From Anaerolineae bacterium (GTDB taxonomy: Bacteria; Chloroflexota; Anaerolineae; JAAYZQ01): a stretch of DNA of 22,337 nt. Shown piece by piece: positions 15,057-22,337 of the stretch. Positions within the stretch are counted from its first letter, which is position 1. Every line of letters starts with the position of its first letter. The stretch lies in NCBI GenBank assembly GCA_016929795.1, contig JAFGIA010000136.1, forward strand, positions 1 through 22,337. The letters run 5' to 3'. Made by a program: the position numbers and the translations under genes. Under the pieces are notes generated by a model. The model was not told the DNA's origin. It did no database searches and was given only the letters and a program-made list of their open reading frames with translations.

Positions 15057-16916
15057 ATGAAACAGCGTGCAACGAAGCAGCGTGGGATCGATTACCTCGT
15101 CAAGTTGGCTGGATTCATCCGGCCTTACTGGCGGCGCGCCGTCGTATCACTGAGCCTGCTGACGGCCATCGTTTTTATGGACCTGGCGATCCCGCGCCTG
15201 ATCCAGCGCATCATCGACCAGGGCATCGCCGCGGGGAACCAGGACGTCGTACTCCAGACCGCACTCTGGATGCTTGGCATCTCGGTGTTGAGCACGATCT
15301 TTGCCGTGGGCAACAATGTCTTTTCCGTGCAGGTGGGCGAGAGTGTGGCCCGCGACCTGCGCGACGCGCTGTTTGTCAAGATCCAGACCTTTTCCTTCGG
15401 TGACCTCGACCGCCAGAAGACGGGCCAGTTGATGGTGCGCCTGAGCAGCGACACGGCGGCCCTGCAGCGTCTGACCCAGATCTCACTGCGCATCGGCACG
15501 CGCGCCCCTCTGCTCATGATCGGCAGCCTGATCCTGATGATCAAGACTGCCCCCAGCCTGGCGCTGACGATGGTGCCGTTGCTGGTGGTGACGATGGGCG
15601 GCGTGGTGTTCTTTGCAGTCAAGATGGAGCCGCTCTTCCGTTCGGTGCAGCAGCGGCTCGACAGGCTGAACAACGTGCTGCAGGAGAATATTGCCGGGGT
15701 GCGCCTGGTGAAGGCGTTTGTGCGCGCCGGGCACGAGAGCGCGCGCTTTGAGGAGGCCAACGAGGCGTTCACCGACCATTCGGTGCAGGTGATGCGCTTT
15801 ATGGCGAGCATGTCGCCGGCGCTGACGACGTTTGTGAACATTGGCATGGTGGTGGTCATCTGGGCGGGCGGCGTGCGGGCGGTGCGCGGCGAGCTGTCGG
15901 TGGGGCAGATCGTGGCCTTTACGAACTATTTGCTGACGACGATGACGCCGTTGATCATGATGTCGCGCCTGGCGAATGTGTGGGCCAACGGCATCGCCTC
16001 GGCGCGGCGCGTCGGCGAGGTGCTCGACACGGTGCCCGAGGTGCGCGATGTACCGGGTGCGCCGCCCCTGCCTGCGACGGCGCGCGGGCGGGTGACGTTC
16101 GAGGATGTCGCCTTTTTCTACAACGGCAGTGCCCTGGGGAAGCTGGGCGCGCGCAACGAGGTGGTGTTGGAAGGGATCAACTTTGCCGCCGAACCAGGTG
16201 AGACGGTTGCCATCCTTGGCGCCACAGGTGCAGGCAAGTCCACGCTGGTCAACCTGATTCCGCGCTTCTACGACGTCACGGCTGGGAGAGTGCTGATCGA
16301 TGGCGTGGACGTGCGCCAGGTGCAGCACGGCTCGCTCCTGGCGCGGGCGGGCGTCGTGCCGCAGGAGACGGTGCTCTTTTCAGGGACGGTGCGCGAAAAT
16401 ATCCGCTATGGGCGCCCCGATGCGAGTGATGCCGAGGTAGTCGCCGCGGCACAGGCGGCGCAGGCGCACGACTTTATCCTGGCACTGCCCCATGGCTATG
16501 ACACGCGCGTTGAGGAGCGCGGCGTCAACCTGTCGGGCGGACAGAAACAGCGCCTGGCGATTGCCCGCGCACTGCTCACACGGCCCACGCTGCTGATCCT
16601 CGACGACAGCACCAGCTCGGTAGACGTCGAGACGGAGACGCGCATCCAGGAGGCGCTCGCTGCGTGGGGACACGATGGGGTGGGCGCTGTTACCTTGCCC
16701 ACGACGTTCGTCGTCGCGCAGCGGATCAGCACGGTCCTGAACGCCGACAAGATCGTCGTCCTCGATAGGGGGCGGATCGTCGCGTCAGGCACGCACCAGG
16801 AACTGATGCGCTCGAGCCCGATCTATCGCGAGATCTATGATTCCCAGTTGGGCAACGGCGTGGAGGCGTACGATGGAGCAGGCGTGCCCGACGGGGTAGG
16901 AGGTGCGCGGCGATGA
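15057..16916 (+). CDS. ABC exporter half-transporter, degenerate-site subunit
   Basis: 619 residues: an N-terminal six-helix membrane domain (about 25-320) and a C-terminal nucleotide-binding domain. Walker A is GATGAGKS (388-395), signature LSGGQ (492-496), Walker B LLILDDSTSSVD. The catalytic Glu is Asp (D517) and the H-loop His is Gln (Q555, in VVAQRIST). These changes mark the degenerate subunit of heterodimeric exporters of the TM287/288, BmrCD and LmrCD type, while the intact LSGGQ serves the partner's active site. The start is the ATG at 15057-15059, with only a weak ribosome site; an in-frame TTG at 15021 lies inside the tandem repeats. A 14-residue insertion after HDGVGAVTLP precedes the H-loop strand. 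Substrate, probably a lipid, drug or peptide, unknown. Confidence 0.94.
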   Translation: MKQRATKQRGIDYLVKLAGFIRPYWRRAVVSLSLLTAIVFMDLAIPRLIQRIIDQGIAAGNQDVVLQTALWMLGISVLSTIFAVGNNVFSVQVGESVARDLRDALFVKIQTFSFGDLDRQKTGQLMVRLSSDTAALQRLTQISLRIGTRAPLLMIGSLILMIKTAPSLALTMVPLLVVTMGGVVFFAVKMEPLFRSVQQRLDRLNNVLQENIAGVRLVKAFVRAGHESARFEEANEAFTDHSVQVMRFMASMSPALTTFVNIGMVVVIWAGGVRAVRGELSVGQIVAFTNYLLTTMTPLIMMSRLANVWANGIASARRVGEVLDTVPEVRDVPGAPPLPATARGRVTFEDVAFFYNGSALGKLGARNEVVLEGINFAAEPGETVAILGATGAGKSTLVNLIPRFYDVTAGRVLIDGVDVRQVQHGSLLARAGVVPQETVLFSGTVRENIRYGRPDASDAEVVAAAQAAQAHDFILALPHGYDTRVEERGVNLSGGQKQRLAIARALLTRPTLLILDDSTSSVDVETETRIQEALAAWGHDGVGAVTLPTTFVVAQRISTVLNADKIVVLDRGRIVASGTHQELMRSSPIYREIYDSQLGNGVEAYDGAGVPDGVGGARR

Positions 16917-18745
16917 GTTACCAATCGCCGGGCCAGGGCACGGGCAGCGCGCGCAGCCTGTTGAGTGGCAGGCGCCCTGCCGCCCCGGGCAAGATTGAAA
17001 AAGCGAAGGACGCCAAGCGGACGCTGGCCCGCCTGCTGCCCTATCTCGGGCCGTTCAGGATGTCGCTGGGCCTGGTGTTGGTGTGTGTCGTGCTCTACAC
17101 GCTGCTCGGGCTGGCAGGGCCCTACCTGATGGGGTTGGCCATCGATCGTTATATCGCGACAAAAGATCCGAGTGGGCTGGCCCCACTGGCTGCAGGAATG
17201 CTCGCCGCTTATCTGCTGACCAACCTTTTTCAGGCTGCTGCCGACTGGACGATGGCGGACGTGTCGCAGCGGGCCCTCAAGCAGGTGCGGCGCGACCTGT
17301 TCGAGCACCTGCAGGAGCTGTCGCTCGGCTTTTTCGACCGCAACCCTGCCGGCGAGCTGATGAGCCGCCTGACAAACGACATCGACGCCATCAACCAGGC
17401 GGTGTCGCAGAACGTTACCTCGCTCTTGGCCAGCATCCTGTCGATGGCGGGCATCCTGATCGCGATGTTTGTGCTGAACGTGTGGCTGGCGCTTGCCTCG
17501 GTGCTGGTGGTGCCGATCATGTTCTGGTTCACCAATTTCGTGGCGCGCTACACGCGGCGTGGCTTTCGACGGCTGCAAAAAGAGCTGGGCGATCTGACGG
17601 GCGTGATGGAGGAATCAATCAGCGGCCAGAAGGTGGTAAAGGCCTTCCGGCGCGACGAGACCGCACTGGGGCGCTTTCGGCAGTGCAACGAGCAGGTGTT
17701 CCAGGCAGGGGTGTATGCTAACAGCTATGCCCTGCTGCTGATGCCGATCACGAACGTGCTGGGCAACTTTTTCGTGATCGTCCTGGCGGGTTTGGGCGGC
17801 TGGCTGGCGCTGCAAGGGCTGGTGAGTGTGGGCATCATTGCTACGTTCATCAGCTATGGGCAGCGCTTTATCAACCCGCTGCGCCAATTGGCCAACATGT
17901 ACAACTCGATCCAGGCGGCGCTGGCGGGCGCGGAGCGCGTGTTCGAGATCATGGACACGGCGCCAGAGGTGCAGGATGCCCCCAACGCCGTGTCGCTGGA
18001 GCGGCTGCGCGGCGACGTGCGCTTTGAGCGCGTGACGTTCGCGTACATAGCGGGCACACCGGTAATCAAGGAGATGAGCCTGGAGGCGCGCGCCGGACAG
18101 ACGGTTGCCCTGGTGGGGCCGACGGGGGCAGGCAAGACGACGATCATCAACCTGCTGACCCGGTTCTACGAGGTGGACGAGGGGGGTATCACGATTGATG
18201 GCGTGGATGTGCGCCGGCTGAGAAAGGCGGATCTGCGCCGTTCTCTTGGCCTGGTGCTGCAAGATACGTTCCTCTTTGCCGATTCGGTGCTGGAGAATAT
18301 TCGCTACGGGCGGCTCGAGGCCAGCGACGAGGAGTGTGTCGAGGCGGCGCGCCTGGCAGACGCTGACCATTTCATCCGCCAACTGCCACAGGGTTACCAC
18401 ACCCAGCTCTCCGAACGGGCGGGCAACCTGAGTCAGGGGCAGCGCCAGCTCCTGGCGATCGCGCGGGCGATCCTGGCCGACCCGGGGATTTTGATCCTCG
18501 ACGAAGCGACGAGCAGTGTAGATACGCGCACAGAGGCGCGCATCCAGAAATCGCTGCTGCGCCTGATGGCGGGGCGGACGAGCTTTGTGATCGCGCACCG
18601 GCTGAGCACGATCCGGGACGCCGACCAGATCCTGGTGATCGACGGCGGGGAGATTGTCGAACAGGGCACGCACCAGGAGCTGCTCGACCGGCGGGGTTTT
18701 TTCCACAATCTATACGTCAGCCAGTTCAAGGGGCAGCAGATCTAG
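16913..18745 (+). CDS. ABC exporter half-transporter, catalytic subunit
   Basis: 610 residues, start ATG overlapping the upstream stop as ATGA, so translation is coupled. A ~40-residue hydrophilic N-terminal extension precedes six membrane helices (about 45-340), with the coupling helix region GFFDRNPAGELMSRLTNDID. The ATP-binding domain has Walker A GPTGAGKT (402-409), signature LSQGQ (506-510, Gln replacing the first Gly), Walker B ILILDEATSSVD with catalytic E531 and H-loop H562. Together with the preceding gene this predicts one complete ATPase site (this subunit's Walker motifs with the partner's LSGGQ) and one non-hydrolysing site. This is the normal arrangement in heterodimeric exporters. 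Confidence 0.95.
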   Translation: MSYQSPGQGTGSARSLLSGRRPAAPGKIEKAKDAKRTLARLLPYLGPFRMSLGLVLVCVVLYTLLGLAGPYLMGLAIDRYIATKDPSGLAPLAAGMLAAYLLTNLFQAAADWTMADVSQRALKQVRRDLFEHLQELSLGFFDRNPAGELMSRLTNDIDAINQAVSQNVTSLLASILSMAGILIAMFVLNVWLALASVLVVPIMFWFTNFVARYTRRGFRRLQKELGDLTGVMEESISGQKVVKAFRRDETALGRFRQCNEQVFQAGVYANSYALLLMPITNVLGNFFVIVLAGLGGWLALQGLVSVGIIATFISYGQRFINPLRQLANMYNSIQAALAGAERVFEIMDTAPEVQDAPNAVSLERLRGDVRFERVTFAYIAGTPVIKEMSLEARAGQTVALVGPTGAGKTTIINLLTRFYEVDEGGITIDGVDVRRLRKADLRRSLGLVLQDTFLFADSVLENIRYGRLEASDEECVEAARLADADHFIRQLPQGYHTQLSERAGNLSQGQRQLLAIARAILADPGILILDEATSSVDTRTEARIQKSLLRLMAGRTSFVIAHRLSTIRDADQILVIDGGEIVEQGTHQELLDRRGFFHNLYVSQFKGQQI

Positions 18746-18747
18746 AA

Positions 18748-18781
18748 ATGCTCGGCGCGGATCACGATCCACGCCGAGCAT
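18748..18781. terminator. shared hairpin terminator between convergent genes
   Basis: ATGCTCGGCG (18748-18757) pairs with CGCCGAGCAT (18772-18781); GGATC/GATCC inside can extend the stem. It starts 3 nt after the ABC gene stop and lies 22 nt beyond the end of the beta-helix lipoprotein gene. Only a short T stretch (TTTC) follows on the minus strand and none on the plus strand, so termination strength is uncertain. Confidence 0.55.
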
Positions 18782-18803
18782 CCAAGGGTTGGACGTCTGG
18801 CGA

Positions 18804-20714
18804 TTATCGCGTGCCTAACCGGGTGACCACATTGGAAATTGTAAAGCTGCCGAGCGCAGTGCCGTCTGCATAGTTCCCGCCCTGATACAGGCTGTCGGTG
18901 AGGGTGCCACTCGATTCGCCGCCATAGTAGACGTCGTACGTGACCCCGTTGGCCAGCGTGGGCAAAGAGAGGAGGATCGAAGCGTACTGCTTGGTCGGTG
19001 CAAAGGTCAGCACTTCCTCGCCATCTTCCGTCTCGATGTGCAAGATCACGCCCGCGCGCAGCGTCCCGCCCAGGTTGAGCAGCACCGAGCACTGGCTCGA
19101 CGAGGCACTGGGCGCTTCGGCCATGCCAGCGCTGCCTGCCGCCACCAGGAATCCGCCCGAGATGTTGAACGAGCCCATATAATCGAGCGCCCCGTTCATG
19201 TTTTCCGTCGGGCCGTTGACCAGCACGATGCCATCCGTCATCTCGATCGCCCCGTTCGAGTCAAGCCCGTCGCCGCCGGCGTCGACAGCGAGGTAGCCGC
19301 CGTGGATGTAGAGATAGTAGTTGCCCGTGTAGGTGAAGGTGTCCTGCCCGCTGCCGCGGCCGGGCCTGCCGCCCATTCCGCCGCCGAACCCCGGCCCCAT
19401 GTTCATCCCGGAGCCGTCGTTGCCGCCCGACACGTTGATGCCATCGTCACTCGACACGACGTGGATCTGGCCATCGTTGATCGTGATCACGGCGCTCTCG
19501 ATCCCCTCGTACGAGTCGGTGATGCGGATCTCGCCGCCGTTGATCTCGATCGTCGAGTCGGCGTGCATTGCGTCGTCGCCCGTCGAGATGGTGAACACGC
19601 CACCATTGATCACCAGGCTGCCGTTCGAGTGGATGGCGTCGTCGGCCGAGTCGATGGTCAGCGTGCCGCCGTCGATCGTGACACTCACCCGGCCTTTGAT
19701 CCCCTTGGCCGAGGCATTGGCGTCGATGCGGCCGCTGCTGCCGCCGCCGGACGACAGCGTGAGCTCTCCGCCCGCGATCAACACATCGGTCTGCGCGTCC
19801 AGGGCATCACCGCCGGCGGTGATGTTGATGATACCTGTCTCGACGAGCACATATCCCTTGGTGGCATCCGTATCCTCGTCCGATTTCAGCCCATCGCCGC
19901 CAGCCGTCACGGCCAGGTTTCCGTCCTTAACGACCAGGTAATCCTTGCCACGGAGGCCATCATCCACCGCGCTCACGATCAGGGTGCCGCCGGCGATGAC
20001 CAGCCCATCCTTGCTGGCAATCGCGTCGTTATAGCTCGCCTCGACGACGAGGGAACCGCTGCCAGAGATGGTCAGGTCGTCCTTGCTAAAGATGGCTGCG
20101 TTGGGCTCGTCCTCCTCTGCATTTTCGATCACGTACGATGCGCCGTCCGAGATATGGTTCTCCGTGCCTTCCGCGAGGACGATGACGGTCTCTTCTGCGC
20201 TTTTGATGTAAATCGGGGCGCTCGTCGCGCTGTGGATGTCGACACCATCCAGGACGAGGTGCACGATTTGCTCATCTTGGGTGTCGACGATGATCTGCCC
20301 GTCTGCCAGGGAGCCGTGGATCTGATACGTGCCCGCGGCGGTGATTGTCGCTGTGCTGCCCTCGATCGTGACACCGTTTCCATCCGCAGCAATGGTGTCT
20401 CCGTCTAGCGTGATCTGGACAGCCTCGGAGGCATTCCACACGCGATCGTCCGCATCGTCGTGATCCTGCTTGTTGCTGGCAATCGCCTCCGTCGCCGGGA
20501 TGGCGAGCGAATCGTTTCCAGCACTCGTTTCGACGACTGCTGCGGCGGACTGTTCTGTTCCTGTAGCCGGGTCTGCCCCTGTGCCTGTACTTCCCTCGAT
20601 GCCTGTCACCGGCTCGTCCGTGAAGAATGCCGATGTCAGGCTTTCGCCACATCCTGCCAGCGTGGCAAGCAGGAGCGCGCACGCCAACAGAACTCCAATG
20701 GTCTTTTTACTCAT
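18804..20714 (-). CDS. beta-helix lipoprotein, Cthe_2159-like carbohydrate-binding family
   Basis: 636 residues. ATG at 20712-20714 with AAGGAG 6 nt upstream; an upstream in-frame start (20756) lacks this. Lipoprotein signal with LAGC (Cys22), then an acidic Thr/Ala/Glu linker. From about residue 90 the chain is a run of ~20-25-residue turns of the type SADDAIHSNGSLVINGG, TGDDAMHADSTIEINGG, SSDDGINVSGG and GGDGLKSD, typical of the calcium-binding parallel beta-helix of Cthe_2159-like proteins, which bind polygalacturonate or cellulose. A Gly/Met-rich insert lies at about 435-455. The last ~110 residues form a separate domain with strands such as ILLSLPTLANGVTYDVYY. The protein is very acidic. 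It is in one run with the VTC-domain gene, a neighbourhood I recall as common for this family. The ligand here is not known. Confidence 0.88.
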   Translation of the reverse strand: MSKKTIGVLLACALLLATLAGCGESLTSAFFTDEPVTGIEGSTGTGADPATGTEQSAAAVVETSAGNDSLAIPATEAIASNKQDHDDADDRVWNASEAVQITLDGDTIAADGNGVTIEGSTATITAAGTYQIHGSLADGQIIVDTQDEQIVHLVLDGVDIHSATSAPIYIKSAEETVIVLAEGTENHISDGASYVIENAEEDEPNAAIFSKDDLTISGSGSLVVEASYNDAIASKDGLVIAGGTLIVSAVDDGLRGKDYLVVKDGNLAVTAGGDGLKSDEDTDATKGYVLVETGIINITAGGDALDAQTDVLIAGGELTLSSGGGSSGRIDANASAKGIKGRVSVTIDGGTLTIDSADDAIHSNGSLVINGGVFTISTGDDAMHADSTIEINGGEIRITDSYEGIESAVITINDGQIHVVSSDDGINVSGGNDGSGMNMGPGFGGGMGGRPGRGSGQDTFTYTGNYYLYIHGGYLAVDAGGDGLDSNGAIEMTDGIVLVNGPTENMNGALDYMGSFNISGGFLVAAGSAGMAEAPSASSSQCSVLLNLGGTLRAGVILHIETEDGEEVLTFAPTKQYASILLSLPTLANGVTYDVYYGGESSGTLTDSLYQGGNYADGTALGSFTISNVVTRLGTR

Positions 20715-20766
20715 CACTGTCTCCTTTTCGATCCGGTGGACCTGTCTCCGGTGCACCGGCGACTGT

Positions 20767-20991
20767 CTATTGGTAGCCCGTGTGCGAGACGAGGCTTTCG
20801 ATCGGGTCTGTGAACGTGCCGTCGAGCAGAACGAACCCGGCTTGAGCGCTGGTGCTCAGGTCCACCACCTGGGCATTGTTCCCCATGGTGTAGGCGACGA
20901 TCGGTTCATCGCCAAATCCCAGGACCAGGAGGGCCGACAGCAGCAACAGCAGGATGACCAGTTTGCGGTGTCTCCTGAACCTCAGGCTCAT
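20767..20991 (-). CDS. 74-residue small membrane or secreted protein
   Basis: ATG 20989-20991 with GGAG 6 nt upstream. The N-terminus is basic (RFRRHRK) followed by a hydrophobic helix LVILLLLLSALLVLGFG, acting as signal or anchor. The remaining ~45 residues are GDEPIVAYTMGNNAQVVDLS and a Phe/Leu/Thr-rich end. It is 18 nt from the VTC gene upstream and 52 nt from the beta-helix lipoprotein gene downstream, on the same strand, so the three are probably co-transcribed. No family recognised. The good ribosome site and position favour a real gene. Confidence 0.7.
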   Translation of the reverse strand: MSLRFRRHRKLVILLLLLSALLVLGFGDEPIVAYTMGNNAQVVDLSTSAQAGFVLLDGTFTDPIESLVSHTGYQ

Positions 20992-21009
20992 TTCTCTCTC
21001 CCACGCGGC

Positions 21010-21786
21010 CTACAGTGGCACGCAGAGCCCGACCGGGGTTGCCAGGCTCTGACTGAGCTCGATGCTGCGGCAGTATTTGCTCACACGTACCAGGCTCAGG
21101 TTGTGCACGGCGACGAGCTCGGTGAGCCAGTAGGGGATGCGCTCGTTGACCTTGATCTCGACGATGGTCCAGCCAGGAGCGAGCAGGGGCAGGCCGCTTC
21201 CGTTGTGCGAGAGCTCGAGCTGATCCGCGCGGTAGGTGAGGTCGGTGTCAAAGGTGACGCGCAGCCCGATATCATAATCGGTGCCGACCAGCGCATGGCG
21301 CGTGTAGCTCACAACGCTGGCGCGGCGCAGGTTGTATTGCCACAACATGGTCTCGATCTCGGCAATCACCGCGCGATCGTACGCCGCACGATCTCGCCCA
21401 TCGTCGGGCACCCGGCGCTCGTCGCACAACTGGCGAGCCTGGCTGTAGGGCAGCATAACCCGTCGTTTTTGTGTCACCTTGTTCATCCGCTGCTTGATCT
21501 CGACAAAGACAGGCGTTTCGGCGGTCAATGGCACGCCCGAGTCGTAATGGCGGATTCTCAGTTTGCGCCGGAATTTGACACCGTCCACCTTTTCCCAGTA
21601 GAAGCAGAAACTCGGCCCGTCGTAGTAGAGGCTGGAAAGGTGATAACTGCCGCGCGCGTTGCCATTGTCGTCAGGCACCAGGTAGGCACGCAGCGCCTGC
21701 TTGAACTTTTCTGCTGCCGCGATGGGCACCAGGTATTTCAGCTCAAAGCGGTCGAATTTACGGATGGTATGGCTCAAGGTTGACAT
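21010..21786 (-). CDS. VTC-domain protein (polyphosphate polymerase-like)
   Basis: 258 residues, the size of a single VTC domain without an SPX domain. In yeast Vtc4 this fold is a beta-tunnel that makes polyphosphate from ATP. The basic tunnel residues are visible: RFELKYLVP (about 13-21), the YYDG turn, FRRKLRIRHY, VFVEIKQRMNKVTQKRR, SYTRHAL and the late WTIVEIKVNERIPYW with the metal-binding Glu. The start is ATG 21784-21786, before FDRFELKY; the frame is open much further upstream (to 22320), but that part is antisense to the dehydrogenase gene and lacks any VTC similarity. The ribosome site is weak. Bacterial relatives are often beside DUF4956 membrane proteins, absent here. Confidence 0.88.
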   Translation of the reverse strand: MSTLSHTIRKFDRFELKYLVPIAAAEKFKQALRAYLVPDDNGNARGSYHLSSLYYDGPSFCFYWEKVDGVKFRRKLRIRHYDSGVPLTAETPVFVEIKQRMNKVTQKRRVMLPYSQARQLCDERRVPDDGRDRAAYDRAVIAEIETMLWQYNLRRASVVSYTRHALVGTDYDIGLRVTFDTDLTYRADQLELSHNGSGLPLLAPGWTIVEIKVNERIPYWLTELVAVHNLSLVRVSKYCRSIELSQSLATPVGLCVPL

Positions 21787-21829
21787 ATCAAGCTCGCTCA
21801 ATCCAGATTTGTTTCCTATCGACACCTGG

Positions 21830-21835
21830 ATTGTA
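21830..21835 (-). promoter_or_regulatory. possible -10 box for the VTC operon
   Basis: Minus strand TACAAT at 21830-21835, ~40 nt before the ATG. The -35 region (ACAAAA or CAAAAC) is poor. Confidence 0.35.
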
Positions 21836-21918
21836 GCACAAAGATATGGAGGTTTTGTGGAGAGCGATTGGAGATTCGATGCAGAATAGGGTCTATTCCC
21901 CACGTGGGCGGCGCAGGG

Positions 21919-21947
21919 TTGACCACTGCGGACTTGTACGGTACAAT
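21919..21947 (+). promoter_or_regulatory. promoter of the short-chain dehydrogenase gene
   Basis: TTGACC (21919-21924), 17-nt spacer, TACAAT (21942-21947). Start near 21954 gives a ~46-nt leader containing GGGAGGA. Confidence 0.8.
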
Positions 21948-21999
21948 AGTGCAGATGGGCGAGGGGCGGCGGATTGTGTGATCGGGAGGAGAGAACAGG

Positions 22000-22337
22000 A
22001 TGGGTGAACTGGAAGGCAAGGTGGCGATCATCACGGGGGCGTCGCGCGGCATCGGGCGGGCTATCGCCCACCGGTTTGCCGGGGCGGGGGCCGTGGTGGT
22101 GTTGAGCAGTCGCAAGGTCGACGGTGTGCAGGCGATCGCGGATGAAATCAAGGCGGCAGGTGGGCGGGCCCTGGCGATCGCCGCGCATGTAGGCGACTCG
22201 GACGCGGTCGGCGCGCTCGTGACCAGGACGGTGGAAGCGTTCGGCCGGGTCGACGTGGCGGTGGCCAACGCTGCCACCAACCCCCATTTTGGCCCGCTGT
22301 TGACCGCCGACGACGGGCAATGGCTCAAGATCCTCGA
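22000..22337 (+). CDS. short-chain dehydrogenase/reductase (N-terminal part)
   Basis: Only the first 112 residues lie in the window; the gene continues past 22337. ATG at 22000-22002 with GGAGGA about 9 nt upstream. The Rossmann fold is clear: [17 protein letters not shown] with the TGxxxGxG cofactor loop (residues 13-20), SSRK after strand 2 (Arg there favours NADP), HVGDSD after strand 3, and [10 protein letters not shown] carrying the NAA signature. The catalytic Ser-Tyr-Lys part is outside the window. Reaction and substrate cannot be inferred. Confidence 0.93.
   Translation, partial: MGELEGKVAIITGASRGIGRAIAHRFAGAGAVVVLSSRKVDGVQAIADEIKAAGGRALAIAAHVGDSDAVGALVTRTVEAFGRVDVAVANAATNPHFGPLLTADDGQWLKIL

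Noticed and set aside
19038..20408. 456-codon open frame on the plus strand opposite the beta-helix lipoprotein
   Set aside because: It is the antisense of a repetitive GC-rich gene with strong family features; no ribosome site or recognisable product.
21787..22320. Upstream extension of the VTC reading frame
   Set aside because: The extra ~178 residues are antisense to the short-chain dehydrogenase and its promoter and show no VTC similarity; the ATG at 21786 is the natural start.

Overview
This is a GC-rich bacterial chromosomal window with dense, mostly minus-strand operons. Its lipoprotein-type solute-binding protein, Cache/HAMP/GAF histidine kinase with a LuxR-type regulator, VTC-domain protein and many stop/start overlaps suggest Chloroflexota (Anaerolineae or Caldilineae-like). 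That placement is an inference from protein style only; there is no rRNA in the window to settle it. No tRNA, rRNA, CRISPR array, transposase or phage gene was seen.

Layout. 1-853 (-): N-terminal part of a family-5 (peptide/nickel-type) ABC substrate-binding lipoprotein with a clear promoter. 1025-1516 (-): small unknown lipoprotein. 1517-1989: gene-free region with a 20-bp perfect inverted repeat, a terminator and two of three related palindromes. 1990-4995 (-): two-component operon, Cache-HAMP-GAF histidine kinase followed by a NarL/LuxR response regulator. 5231-7170 (-): amidinotransferase/arginine-deiminase-like hydrolase coupled to a DMT exporter. 7404-8741 (+): TetA-like MFS exporter with a consensus promoter. 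8742-14829 (-): long tightly packed run led by an undescribed small protein with two Cys-containing repeats, then moaA, moaC, a MOSC protein, larC, an MFS transporter, an AEC permease and the stump of an aminoglycoside-phosphotransferase-like gene. 15057-18745 (+): two overlapping half-transporter genes forming a heterodimeric ABC exporter, preceded by a fourfold tandem repeat. 18804-21786 (-): VTC-domain (polyphosphate polymerase-like) protein, a 74-residue membrane/secreted peptide and a Cthe_2159-like beta-helix lipoprotein. 22000-22337 (+): start of a short-chain dehydrogenase.

How the genes work together. The 14829-8742 run joins GTP-to-pterin chemistry for molybdenum cofactor (MoaA, MoaC) with a MOSC carrier domain and LarC, the nickel-inserting enzyme of the nickel-pincer cofactor, under one good promoter. 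The ABC pair has the expected division of labour: the first subunit carries Asp in place of the catalytic Glu and Gln in place of the H-loop His, while the second has normal catalytic residues but an LSQGQ signature. The most useful new leads are the duplicated CxnCQ[LI]GxF protein before moaA, the three CTACG-N8-CG(T/C)AG palindromes beside the two-component operon (two of them at nearly the same distance from predicted -10 boxes), the tandem-repeat leader of the ABC exporter, and the truncated phosphotransferase.
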